From Oscillospiraceae bacterium (GTDB taxonomy: Bacteria > Bacillota > Clostridia > Oscillospirales > Oscillospiraceae): a DNA stretch of 49,909 nt. Below are positions 43,219-49,909 of this stretch, piece by piece. The stretch is taken from assembly GCA_009787995.1 (NCBI GenBank), contig WQSH01000004.1, positions 1 to 49,909 of the forward strand. Reading direction: 5' to 3'. Position numbers and translations under genes: made by a program. Position 1 is the stretch's first letter, and each line of letters begins with the position of its first letter. The notes under the pieces were generated by a model, which did not search any database, was not told the DNA's origin, and was given only the letters and a program-made list of their open reading frames with translations.

Positions 43219-43409
43219 AAAATTGTAAAGTTTTGTTGCATTTTGTCATTCTATTCACCGCCTTGTGAATATTTACTTCCGGCGATAAGAGCAATGTAAA
43301 GTGGGCGATCGAGACAAATTTACCTATTTCTCAGGCTTTTTGCACATTGTCCACATGTTTTTCCACATTAGTTATGTAAACAAGTGTCAAGACGAATATT
43401 CATCGGGGA

Positions 43410-43438
43410 TTGATTTTCTCCGCCAGCGGGTGTACAAT
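43410..43438 (+). promoter_or_regulatory. Sigma-A-type promoter of the flippase gene
   Basis: TTGATT (43410-43415), 17 nt, TACAAT (43433-43438). Leader about 25 nt; may drive the whole flippase-mazG-hup-rqcP run, though gaps downstream allow more promoters. Confidence 0.65.
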
Positions 43439-43467
43439 GGGGCGATTCGTGAAAATGGGGTGTAGTG

Positions 43468-45108
43468 TTGCAGGATGGCAGAAACCAGAGTTATCTAAGG
43501 GGCGCAGCGATTTTGGCTGCGACTTCTGTGTTTGTGAAAATCATTGGGGTCATTTACAAAATCCCTTTGTTTAGTATAATGGACGCTGCCGGCAGAGGCA
43601 CTTTTCAGGTCACTTACAATGTTTTTACCCTAATCCTGACGATTTCGACAGCCGGAATACCCGCCGCCTTGTCCCGCATGATTTCCTCAGCTAATGCAAG
43701 CGGCAACACAAGGCTGGTTAAGCGGTATTTTGCAGTTTCTTTGCCCTCCTTTATAATTATTGGGCTTGTGGCTATGCTAGCGATGTTCTTTTTTGCCGAG
43801 GATTTTGCGATTCTGATGAACAACTCCCTTGCTGCGCCCGGCATCCGAATATTATCCCCTGCCGTGTTCTTTGCCTGCATAGTGGCCGTATACAGGGGGT
43901 ATGCGCAAGGCCATGAGAACATGATTCCAACGGCTATGTCACAAATTATTGAGGTTTTATGCAAGACCATATTCGGCATTTCAGCTGCGCTTTGGCTTGT
44001 GAGCATGAACTACGAAACGCATATCGTGTCTGCCGGAGCGATAACCGGGGTTACAATAGGCTTGGGGCTCAGCGTCCCTATGCTGATATGGCACAAGCGA
44101 AAGCTCGACAGGGGGGGTGATGCGACCAAAGGCACATTGCCGGCAACCCACGGAGCCTTGAGTATTTTTGGGAGAGTCATGAAAGTGAGCGTGCCTATCA
44201 CGCTCAGCTTTGCGTTTATGTCGATTATGGTAGTTATTGACAATCGGATAGTCCTTGGGCGACTGCAGTCGGCGCTCGGATACACCGAGCTCGAAGCCAG
44301 TGCACAGTTTGGCATTTACGCATTGGGGCTCGCTATATACAACCTGCCGCCCGCACTTGCAGTGCCTGTCTCGGTCAGCATAATCCCTGCAATCGTCGCT
44401 GCAATAACGAGGGGGGATAAGGGCGAAGCGCGCATGATAATGCAATCGTCGCTAAAGCTGGTCAACCTTATAGCAATGCCGGCATCAGCAGGGCTTATGG
44501 TTCTTGCCGGGCCCATATTGATGGCTCTGTATGGATACGATTTGCCGCTCGCTACGACGATTTTGACTGTTCTGGGCGCAGCTTCTTTTTTTGCCTGTCT
44601 CCAATATATCACAACGGCGATTCTTCAAGCAAATGGGTTTGAGCGTGTCGCACTAATCACTTTTCCTGCCGGGGCAGCCATCAGGATTCTCATCGCTTAC
44701 CTCCTGTCGGGAAACCCCAACTTCGGAGTGATCGCTTCGCCTATAGGCACTTTGGCCTGCTTTATAGTAATCTCAATCCTGAATATCGCATTTATCAATG
44801 CGAGAGTCAAGGGTAAGCCTAAGTTCGGCAAGGTCTTCATAAGGCCGATGCTGTGCTCGGCGGTCATGGGGGGGGCGGCATTTGTGATTTATCAGGCTCT
44901 CTTTTGGGTTGGTAGCTCAACAATCGGGACCGGCAGGGTTGCCGTGGTGATTTTTCTTGTGGTCTCTATAATCGCCAGCATGTCTGTATATGGGGTTCTC
45001 ATAGTAGTTTCGCGCACGGTCACTATGGACGATATGAAATTGGTGCCAAGGGGAGAGAAGCTCGCTAGGATATTGAAGATTCGAACACAGCCCACGCATA
45101 AGATTTAA
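43468..45108 (+). CDS. Polysaccharide/lipid II flippase of the MOP superfamily (SpoVB/YtgP/MurJ-like)
   Basis: About 546 residues with about fourteen membrane segments. The TTG at 43468 is 7 nt after GGGG; a GTG at 43465 is the alternative. The N-terminal YLRGAAILAATSVFVKIIGVIYKIPLFSIMDAAGRGTFQVTYNVFTLILTISTAGIPAALSRMIS is typical of the SpoVB/YabM group (LxGAAILxxaxxxxKixGxiyriPL). Members flip lipid-linked cell-wall or cortex precursors. Synteny with mazG and rqcP agrees with the Bacillus yabM-yabN-yabO order, where yabM encodes this kind of flippase. Exact substrate not determinable. Confidence 0.88.
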   Translation: MQDGRNQSYLRGAAILAATSVFVKIIGVIYKIPLFSIMDAAGRGTFQVTYNVFTLILTISTAGIPAALSRMISSANASGNTRLVKRYFAVSLPSFIIIGLVAMLAMFFFAEDFAILMNNSLAAPGIRILSPAVFFACIVAVYRGYAQGHENMIPTAMSQIIEVLCKTIFGISAALWLVSMNYETHIVSAGAITGVTIGLGLSVPMLIWHKRKLDRGGDATKGTLPATHGALSIFGRVMKVSVPITLSFAFMSIMVVIDNRIVLGRLQSALGYTELEASAQFGIYALGLAIYNLPPALAVPVSVSIIPAIVAAITRGDKGEARMIMQSSLKLVNLIAMPASAGLMVLAGPILMALYGYDLPLATTILTVLGAASFFACLQYITTAILQANGFERVALITFPAGAAIRILIAYLLSGNPNFGVIASPIGTLACFIVISILNIAFINARVKGKPKFGKVFIRPMLCSAVMGGAAFVIYQALFWVGSSTIGTGRVAVVIFLVVSIIASMSVYGVLIVVSRTVTMDDMKLVPRGEKLARILKIRTQPTHKI

Positions 45109-45190
45109 TGAAGCGTTAAAATGCGGTTTTTAGTATACTTCCTGAGTAGTCACGAATTATTTATTTGCGTATTTTGCTCCGGATTCAGAG

Positions 45191-45210
45191 CTTCGAATTC
45201 TTAATTATAA
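45191..45210. repeat. GAATTC/TTAATT mini-repeat upstream of mazG
   Basis: CTTCGAATTCTTAATTATAA. It matches the downstream half of the copy at 34616. The surrounding 45109-45305 gap also contains TTTGCTCC and GGAGCAAG as a weak distant inverted pair; no clear promoter was seen. Confidence 0.4.
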
Positions 45211-45305
45211 ACGAGGAGCAAGCCGCAAAATATTAGCAAAAACTTTGAATTTACATGTATTTTCAGCAATTTTTTGAAAAAATGTCTTGCAGAAAGAGAA
45301 GAAGT

Positions 45306-46106
45306 ATGGTAGATTTTGAAAACAAACTCAAGTATGATGTTTCAGACCTTAGAAAACTTATAAGTTTGCTGCGGGGGCCTGGTGGTTGTCCATGGGACGC
45401 TGAGCAAACTCACGAAAGCATCCGGCGCAACTTGCTCGAAGAGGCTTACGAAGCTGTTGAGGCTATTGACAATGGGAATGAGGAACATTTAGTCGAAGAA
45501 TTGGGCGATGTTTTGTTGCAGGTTGTTTTCCATGCAGATATTGCGCAGTCGTCAGGGCGTTTTGATTTAGACGACATTGCGGATTCTACATGTAGGAAGC
45601 TGCTGCGCCGCCACCCACATGTGTTTGGCAGCGCTAGGGCAGAGAGCGGAAGTGAGTCGCTGGCTTTTTGGGAAGACGTTAAGCGTGAGGAAAAGCAGTA
45701 CGACTCCGTGTCCGATGAAATGCGCTCCGTGGCAAGTAGCCTGCCGGAGCTATGGAGGGCTGAAAAAATTCAAAAGAAAGCCTCCAAGGCAGGGTTTGAT
45801 TGGCCGGATTATAGTGGAGCTTTTGGGGCTTTGCGATCAGAAGTGCAGGAGCTGGAAAATGCTATCGAGTCGGACTGCGGCATTGAAGAAGAGCTAGGGG
45901 ATTTGCTTTTTTCAGCAGTCAACGTTGCGCGCTTTTTTAATGTTGACCCTGAGCGTGCACTCGAGCGTTCCAGTGAGAAGTTCGCTGTGCGCTTTTCGAA
46001 AATTGAAAAGATGGCGCTAAAGCAGGGCCGCAACTTGAAGGATATGCGGCTAGACGAAATGGAAGAGCTCTATCAGCAAGCGAAATTAGAGGAGCAGCTA
46101 ATTTAA
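45306..46106 (+). CDS. mazG: Nucleoside triphosphate pyrophosphohydrolase MazG
   Basis: About 266 residues; the ATG at 45306 is preceded by AGAAAGAGAAG. Two MazG modules. The first has LRGPGGCPWDAEQTHESIRRNLLEEAYEAVEAID and the metal-binding EELGDVLLQVVFHADIA; the second is shorter with EVQELENAIESDCGIEEELGDLLFSAVNVARFF. It hydrolyses non-canonical or excess NTPs to NMP and pyrophosphate. Bacillus YabN carries an extra N-terminal methylase-like domain that is absent here. It lies between the flippase and hup. Confidence 0.95.
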   Translation: MVDFENKLKYDVSDLRKLISLLRGPGGCPWDAEQTHESIRRNLLEEAYEAVEAIDNGNEEHLVEELGDVLLQVVFHADIAQSSGRFDLDDIADSTCRKLLRRHPHVFGSARAESGSESLAFWEDVKREEKQYDSVSDEMRSVASSLPELWRAEKIQKKASKAGFDWPDYSGAFGALRSEVQELENAIESDCGIEEELGDLLFSAVNVARFFNVDPERALERSSEKFAVRFSKIEKMALKQGRNLKDMRLDEMEELYQQAKLEEQLI

Positions 46107-46160
46107 AAATGCTTCTTTAATATATAACAATGAATGTTAATTTCAGGAGGACGGATACCA

Positions 46161-46436
46161 ATGAACAAAACAGAACTCATAAACGAAATTGCGGCAAATT
46201 CTGGATTATCAAAAAAGGATAGTGAAAAAGCCTTGACCGCAACAACTGACGCAATTACGGAAGCACTGGTCAGTGGCGACAAAGTCCAGCTCGTTGGGTT
46301 TGGAATATTCGATGTCAAGGATCGCGCCGCTCGTATTGGCCGCAATCCTAAGACGAAGGAACCAATCAACATCCCTGCGACAAGAACTCCGCAATTCAAG
46401 GCTGGCAAGGCTCTTAAGGATGCCGTTGCGAAGTAA
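46161..46436 (+). CDS. hup: DNA-binding protein HU
   Basis: A 91-residue HU of standard size: MNKTELINEIAANSGLSKKDSEKAL, VQLVGFGIFDVKDRAARIGRNPKTKEPINIPATRTPQFKAGKALKDAVAK. The beta arm with RNPKTKEPINIPA and the intercalating Pro are present. ATG at 46161 has AGGAGG upstream; the earlier ATG at 46134 has none. Non-specific nucleoid architecture protein. Confidence 0.96.
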   Translation: MNKTELINEIAANSGLSKKDSEKALTATTDAITEALVSGDKVQLVGFGIFDVKDRAARIGRNPKTKEPINIPATRTPQFKAGKALKDAVAK

Positions 46437-46520
46437 CATGTAGTTAGTTCAGTGATTGAGGCGGTTTTTGTGCTTTTTGCAAGCGCAGAGGCCGTCCTTT
46501 GCTAGGGGGAGTGTAAGCAA

Positions 46521-46769
46521 ATGCGTCTGGATAAGTTTTTGAAGGTGTCGCGTCTGATAAAGCGGCGAACCGTGGCAAATGAAGCTTGCGACAGCGAGCG
46601 AATCAGCGTCAATGGGAGGCCTGCAAAGGCTTCGTACTCGGTTAAGGTTGGAGACATACTCGAAATGCGCTTCGGCCAGAAAAACCTCAAGGTCGAGGTG
46701 CAGAACGTCTCAGAGCATGCGACAAAAGCCGACGCTCCTGCAATGTATAGGGAGTTAATTGAAAATTAG
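46521..46769 (+). CDS. rqcP: S4-domain RNA-binding protein RqcP (YabO/Hsp15-like)
   Basis: 82 residues, nearly all an S4 domain (MRLDKFLKVSRLIKRRTVANEACDSERISVNGRPAKASYSVKVGDILEMRF). The length and the R-LDKFLK-SRL-KRR start are those of RqcP, which works with RqcH in ribosome quality control by C-terminal tailing of stalled nascent chains. A clear AGGGGGAG site precedes the ATG. It is in the usual position after mazG and hup. Its stop overlaps the convergent radical SAM gene stop by four bases. Confidence 0.93.
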   Translation: MRLDKFLKVSRLIKRRTVANEACDSERISVNGRPAKASYSVKVGDILEMRFGQKNLKVEVQNVSEHATKADAPAMYRELIEN

Positions 46770-48340
46770 AGGTTTGCCACGTGCACCTTGTACAGGCTTG
46801 TCACCCGGCTGCGGTCTTCACTGTCAACGTAGAGATATGCGCCTGTAGACAAAACTGCGGCCTCATCGCGACGAATCTTCCGACCGAGACGCTTTTCGGC
46901 AAATTCAATGGCTGTGCTGTCGCGCTGATTGCCAAAATTCTTCAAACGCTTGGGCATGTTTTGGCCTTTTACCATGCAGAGCCAGTCATACACCATGTGG
47001 TCAATGAGAATGGTCTCATCTATGCCGGGAAGCTTGGCGAAGCATTCTAAGAGCTGCTCTGCGTATGCAGTAAGGTCTGTTCCGTGGTTTGGGGCGGCGG
47101 AGCCGATTGTTTTAAACAAAGCGAAGGGTCTAAGGCCGGAGGTGGCCAGGACATATTCTAGCGTGGTCAAAAAGCGCGATTTATTGCATGTATGCTGAAT
47201 CGCATTTTCAGTTGCTTTGAGCGTTAAGATATCGTCCGGAGTGAGCCACGGTGAGCTTGTTATTTCATAAGGAGCTTCTCTCATAAAATCAATGCCCAGC
47301 TGTGGAGCCTGTTTTCGAAGCGCACTTCCATGCAATAGTTTTAGGAAGCCCAGTTGCAATGTATGGGCTCGCAATGAATAAGTGCGGTCGAAGCTGTCTT
47401 TAAAATCGCCCAAGGTTTCATAAGGCAGCCCGGCGATAAGGTCTACATGGATATGAATGTTCCCACAGCTGAGCAGCGCAAGGATATTGCGTTCTGCCCT
47501 GTCGAGATCCATAAGCCTTGTGGATGCCCTTAGTGCAGGCTCGAAGAAGCTCTGCAAACCCGCCTCAAGCTGTATTCGACCGGGGGGCGCTGTCTGTAAA
47601 AGCGCCAGCGAGCGAGCGTCGAACAGGTCGGCAGCTACTTCAAAGTGGAAGCAGTTTTTCGTATCCAGCCCGATTATGTACTCAAATAGCTCGTAGGCCC
47701 GGCTCGCATTGCAGTTAAATGTCCTGTCAACAAGCTTTACTGTGCGCGCCCCTGACTGAGCAAGCTTGCTCAGCTGTTCTTTGACGGTATCAATTGGGAA
47801 GTAGTGCACAGCGCTCCCTGCGGACAAGCAAAAGGTGCATTTAAATGGGCACCCGCGCGAAGTCTCGATGTAGGCGAGCCGACCATCAAGAGCTTCAAGA
47901 TAAGCCTCCGTATAGGGATTGACGCAGACAGGGGGGCGGTTCTCTTGGAGGTCAGCCTTGTTAAGGAATGCGGGGAACTCATGCTCGCCTTCGCCGGACA
48001 GTATGCGGTCTGCGCCATGCTTAAGCCAATAATACTTATTGTGTGACGCTTCGGGACCGCCAAGCACGATTGTTGCTTCAGGCAGTAAGTTGCGTAAGAG
48101 TTTAAGTGTTTCCGGGAGCTTTGTTGCGTTCCATATATATGCAGATATACCTATCACGTCTGGGGCGTGGGCGGCGACCAGCCCGGCAATCTCTGAATTG
48201 GACTGGTGTATTGTCGCTTCAATTATTTCCACCTCGTGCGGCATTTTGGCATACTTTGCAATGCCTGCGGCGATAACCCAGACGGACAACGATGAATGGA
48301 CGTATTTTGCATTAATCGCAAGGAGTACAATTTTATTCAT
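46766..48340 (-). CDS. B12-binding-domain radical SAM protein (DUF4080 type)
   Basis: About 524 residues; start ATG at 48340 with GGAAAG upstream. The N-terminal cobalamin-binding-like domain (1-135) has VIGISAYIWNATKLPETLKLLRNLLPEATIVLGGPEASH. The radical SAM barrel (about 155-340) has the cluster motif SRGCPFKCTFCLS (CxxxCxxC), and the C-terminal part (about 350-524) matches the DUF4080 type. Such proteins use SAM and a 4Fe-4S cluster to make a 5'-deoxyadenosyl radical; the product 5'-deoxyadenosine could feed the MtnA-aldolase pair. Substrate unknown. It is divergent from the dipeptidase gene and convergent with rqcP. Confidence 0.88.
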   Translation of the reverse strand: MNKIVLLAINAKYVHSSLSVWVIAAGIAKYAKMPHEVEIIEATIHQSNSEIAGLVAAHAPDVIGISAYIWNATKLPETLKLLRNLLPEATIVLGGPEASHNKYYWLKHGADRILSGEGEHEFPAFLNKADLQENRPPVCVNPYTEAYLEALDGRLAYIETSRGCPFKCTFCLSAGSAVHYFPIDTVKEQLSKLAQSGARTVKLVDRTFNCNASRAYELFEYIIGLDTKNCFHFEVAADLFDARSLALLQTAPPGRIQLEAGLQSFFEPALRASTRLMDLDRAERNILALLSCGNIHIHVDLIAGLPYETLGDFKDSFDRTYSLRAHTLQLGFLKLLHGSALRKQAPQLGIDFMREAPYEITSSPWLTPDDILTLKATENAIQHTCNKSRFLTTLEYVLATSGLRPFALFKTIGSAAPNHGTDLTAYAEQLLECFAKLPGIDETILIDHMVYDWLCMVKGQNMPKRLKNFGNQRDSTAIEFAEKRLGRKIRRDEAAVLSTGAYLYVDSEDRSRVTSLYKVHVANL

Positions 48341-48392
48341 ACTTTCCGCCACCATATAATCTATATATTACTAAAGCTGCAAGGAGTTTGTT

Positions 48393-49361
48393 ATGCGTTA
48401 TATTGATTTGCATTGCGATACTTTGATGAACTGTTTCCTCGATGGGGTTTTACTTCGCGACAATAATCAGCAATTCGACTTGTCCCGCTCGAAAGATGCC
48501 GGGCTAATGCTTCAGTGCATGGCCATTTTCATACCGACAAATGACGTTGCCAAAAAGCATGGGGTCCAAGCGGCACCCGAGTATTACTTCCATGCCTGCC
48601 TTGAGGTGTATAATGCTGCGATGGAAGAAAACAGGGACATCGTTGCTCCGGTGCTCAGTGCCGGTGATATAGCAAAAAATGCAGAGGATGGAAAAATGTC
48701 TGCATTATTGACTCTCGAGGATGGGGTTATCGTAGGTGGTAAGCTAGAGAGGCTAAAAGACCTTTATAAATTGGGCGTAAGGCTTATTACGTTAACCTGG
48801 AACTACGAGAACTGTTTTGGCTTCCCCCAAAGCGCCGATGCTGACGCAATGAAGCTGGGACTCAAGCCTTTTGGCATAGAGGCAGTTTCGTATATGAACG
48901 AGCTTGGCATCGTCATTGATGTTTCTCACCTTTCAGAAGGCGGCTTTAACGATGTGGCGAGATATTCCCGCAAGCCCTTTGCAGCCAGTCATTCGTGCAG
49001 CCGCGCGCTTTGCGATGTGAGTCGCAACCTCAACGACCGTCAGCTTAGGGTCCTTGGTGAAAAGGGCGGCGTCTGCGGCGTCAGTTTTGTCCCGGCTTTC
49101 ATAAAAAAAGATTCAGTTTCTGCAGACACCGACAGTGTTGTGCGCCATATAAGGTACATAGCTGATAAGGCAGGAATCGACGCTGTCGCATTTGGGTCGG
49201 ATTTTGATGGGTTTTCCGGTGAGCTTGAATTCAAAGATTGCGCTGGGATGCCGATTTTGATTGACGAGCTTTCCAAGGTTTTTCCAGAGCGAGAGGTCGA
49301 GAAGATTTGCAGCGGCAATGCACTGCGACTGCTAAACGATAATCTGGTGCAGCTGGGGTAG
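48393..49361 (+). CDS. Membrane dipeptidase (renal dipeptidase, peptidase M19)
   Basis: A 322-residue zinc dipeptidase. Metal-binding motifs: DLHCDTL (residues 5-11), the bridging Glu in TLEDGV, IDVSHLSE, FAASHSCSR, and GSDFDGF near residue 270. No signal peptide, so cytoplasmic as in most bacterial members. It cleaves dipeptides, including some with D-residues, and may serve peptide fermentation or wall recycling. ATG follows AAGGAG. Ends with a strong terminator at 49394-49429. Confidence 0.94.
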   Translation: MRYIDLHCDTLMNCFLDGVLLRDNNQQFDLSRSKDAGLMLQCMAIFIPTNDVAKKHGVQAAPEYYFHACLEVYNAAMEENRDIVAPVLSAGDIAKNAEDGKMSALLTLEDGVIVGGKLERLKDLYKLGVRLITLTWNYENCFGFPQSADADAMKLGLKPFGIEAVSYMNELGIVIDVSHLSEGGFNDVARYSRKPFAASHSCSRALCDVSRNLNDRQLRVLGEKGGVCGVSFVPAFIKKDSVSADTDSVVRHIRYIADKAGIDAVAFGSDFDGFSGELEFKDCAGMPILIDELSKVFPEREVEKICSGNALRLLNDNLVQLG

Positions 49362-49393
49362 GCCCTGGCTATGGCAGCGCATTACAATTATAC

Positions 49394-49429
49394 AAAAGCT
49401 CCTGCACAAATTATTGTGCGGGAGCTTTT
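49394..49429. terminator. Bidirectional hairpin terminator
   Basis: AAAAGCTCCTGCACAA (49394-49409) pairs with TTGTGCGGGAGCTTTT (49414-49429), one G-T wobble, with A and T tails on both sides. It serves the dipeptidase (plus) and the YjfB-like gene (minus). Confidence 0.85.
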
Positions 49430-49450
49430 AGGTGTTGCGCAAAAGTTTTG

Positions 49451-49726
49451 CTATGCCAGCACGTTTACGTTCTGGCCTACGCCAGTTATCGCAGCCATGG
49501 ACTGAATCAGCTGGTTTGCCGCCTCGTCCATTACGGTCAGAGCCATATCATGCACTCTAACCGATGCCTCCATTTGAGCGGTGGCAGCTCCGACGCCCGA
49601 AGTGGCTTGAGCCGTTTCACCCTCGTCTCCAAGCGCTGCAGGAGCTTGAGGTTGTTCCCTGAGGTTCTGAATCGTCGTCTGCATCCCGCTCAGGGAGGTG
49701 TCCGGCAAGCACGATGAAATTGTCAT
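49451..49726 (-). CDS. YjfB-family putative motility protein
   Basis: 91 residues. ATG at 49726 follows AAAGGATG with a good spacer. The C-terminal part QMEASVRVHDMALTVMDEAANQLIQSMAAITGVGQNVNVLA matches the YjfB motility family (short proteins of flagellated Firmicutes: V--KVLDMA...Q...ll..m). The middle is Ala/Gln/Glu-rich and disordered. Its function is not known. Its own promoter and an mRNA-leader hairpin are upstream, and the terminator is shared with the dipeptidase gene. Confidence 0.7.
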   Translation of the reverse strand: MTISSCLPDTSLSGMQTTIQNLREQPQAPAALGDEGETAQATSGVGAATAQMEASVRVHDMALTVMDEAANQLIQSMAAITGVGQNVNVLA

Positions 49727-49752
49727 AGGCAATCATCCTTTCTTCTTCCAAG

Positions 49753-49785
49753 GTGTGAAATGCTGTAAAACATAGTATTTCACAC
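49753..49785 (-). promoter_or_regulatory. Leader inverted repeat upstream of the YjfB-like gene
   Basis: GTGTGAAATGCT (49753-49764) and AGTATTTCACAC (49774-49785) pair at 11 of 12 positions plus one wobble, with a 9-nt loop. It lies in the transcript leader between the promoter and the ribosome binding site. It could be an RNA hairpin or a DNA operator; I see no T run, so it is not a terminator. Confidence 0.5.
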
Positions 49786-49807
49786 AAATTTTGTCTACTT
49801 CCGGGAT

Positions 49808-49836
49808 ATTCTAACATATATACAAGCGCAACGCAA
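49808..49836 (-). promoter_or_regulatory. Sigma-A-type promoter of the YjfB-like gene
   Basis: Minus strand TTGCGT (49836-49831), 17 nt, TAGAAT (49813-49808). No sigma-D-type element is seen. Confidence 0.6.
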
Positions 49837-49876
49837 GGCAATTTTTAAATTTGAGTTTCCCCTTGGCGTGTCTTTT

Positions 49877-49908
49877 GGTCCCTTTTCTGCACGAGCAGAA
49901 AAGGGACC
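49877..49908. terminator. Perfect hairpin at the right window edge, possible terminator
   Basis: GGTCCCTTTTCTGC (49877-49890), loop ACGA, GCAGAAAAGGGACC (49895-49908), 14 of 14 pairs. The window ends one base later, so the presence of a T tail on the plus strand cannot be judged. On the minus strand it is followed by AAAAGA, not a T run. Confidence 0.45.
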
Positions 49909-49909
49909 C

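Noticed and set aside
45159-45240. TTTGCTCC and GGAGCAAG as a possible T-box or riboswitch upstream of mazG
   Set aside because: Only a 7-8 bp pairing with a long loop; no T-box motif, no other conserved elements and no terminator.
1-49909. Search for tRNA, rRNA, CRISPR arrays, complete insertion sequences, prophage genes and an origin
   Set aside because: No cloverleaf, rRNA-like, regularly spaced repeat, transposase, integrase or phage structural gene was recognised by eye on either strand; short or diverged cases could have been missed.

Overview
The window looks like the chromosome of an anaerobic, flagellated, spore-former-related Firmicute (class Clostridia). The reasons are: a class I heat-shock operon in the Gram-positive order hrcA-grpE-dnaK-dnaJ with a perfect CIRCE operator; a SpoVB-like flippase, MazG, HU and RqcP block that matches the Bacillus/Clostridium yabM-yabN-yabO neighbourhood; several S-layer-homology (SLH) proteins; strong purine-rich ribosome binding sites with many TTG and GTG starts; and clean sigma-A-type promoters. 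Histidine fermentation genes, a MutL/GlmL protein of the B12-dependent mutase type and a B12-binding radical SAM protein suggest amino-acid fermentation. I cannot name the species.

Layout, left to right. 1-3166: a minus-strand membrane antiporter module (MrpE-F-G, a DUF4040+MnhB fusion, C, and a partial D that runs off the left edge). Its gene order is the same as the antiporter half of membrane-bound hydrogenase (Mbh) complexes. 3220-8651: a minus-strand run from one promoter: an unknown alpha-helical protein, a degenerate histidine phosphatase with a FliM/FliY-like tail, an SLH protein, GlmL, and TRAP permeases DctQ and DctM without a DctP. 8659-12008: typA, a divergent flagellin under a sigma-D-type promoter, a small beta-domain protein, and a divergent LysR regulator with a palindromic candidate operator. 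12967-20618: the heat-shock operon, with a GHL10+amidase wall protein behind dnaJ. 20650-20829: a small inverted-repeat (MITE-like) element with an apparent 8-bp target duplication. 20915-23316: a membrane-anchored unknown, MtnA and a class II aldolase. The last two are the isomerase and aldolase steps of the pathway that disposes of 5'-deoxyadenosine or methylthioadenosine (DHAP shunt). 23326-29052: a minus-strand histidine-degradation operon (esterase, hutU, hutI, hutH). 29077-29516: a deleted relative of the inverted-repeat element and then a stand-alone structured RNA of about 260 nt, with its own promoter and terminator, which I cannot assign to a family. 29548-34416: a CtpE-like P-type ATPase, a stand-alone CheY-like protein, RsmE and an SLH protein. 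34689-41735: a giant 2348-residue SLH/beta-helix/Big-domain surface protein. 41823-46769: HtrA (minus strand), then SpoVB-like flippase, MazG, HU and RqcP (plus strand). 46766-49909: a B12-binding radical SAM protein, a membrane dipeptidase, and a YjfB-type putative motility protein.

How the genes fit together. HutH, HutU and HutI turn histidine into N-formiminoglutamate. The enzyme that takes this to glutamate is not in view. GlmL and the TRAP permeases nearby would fit glutamate or related amino/organic acid metabolism, but this is inference. Radical SAM and B12 chemistry would produce 5'-deoxyadenosine, which the MtnA-aldolase pair could recycle. The surface layer is well represented (three SLH proteins, the GHL10-amidase, HtrA, a flippase), and motility genes are scattered (flagellin, YjfB, CheY-like, and the phosphatase with a CheY-binding-like tail). 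The least explained signals are the stand-alone RNA, the inverted-repeat element family, and the pseudo-phosphatase.
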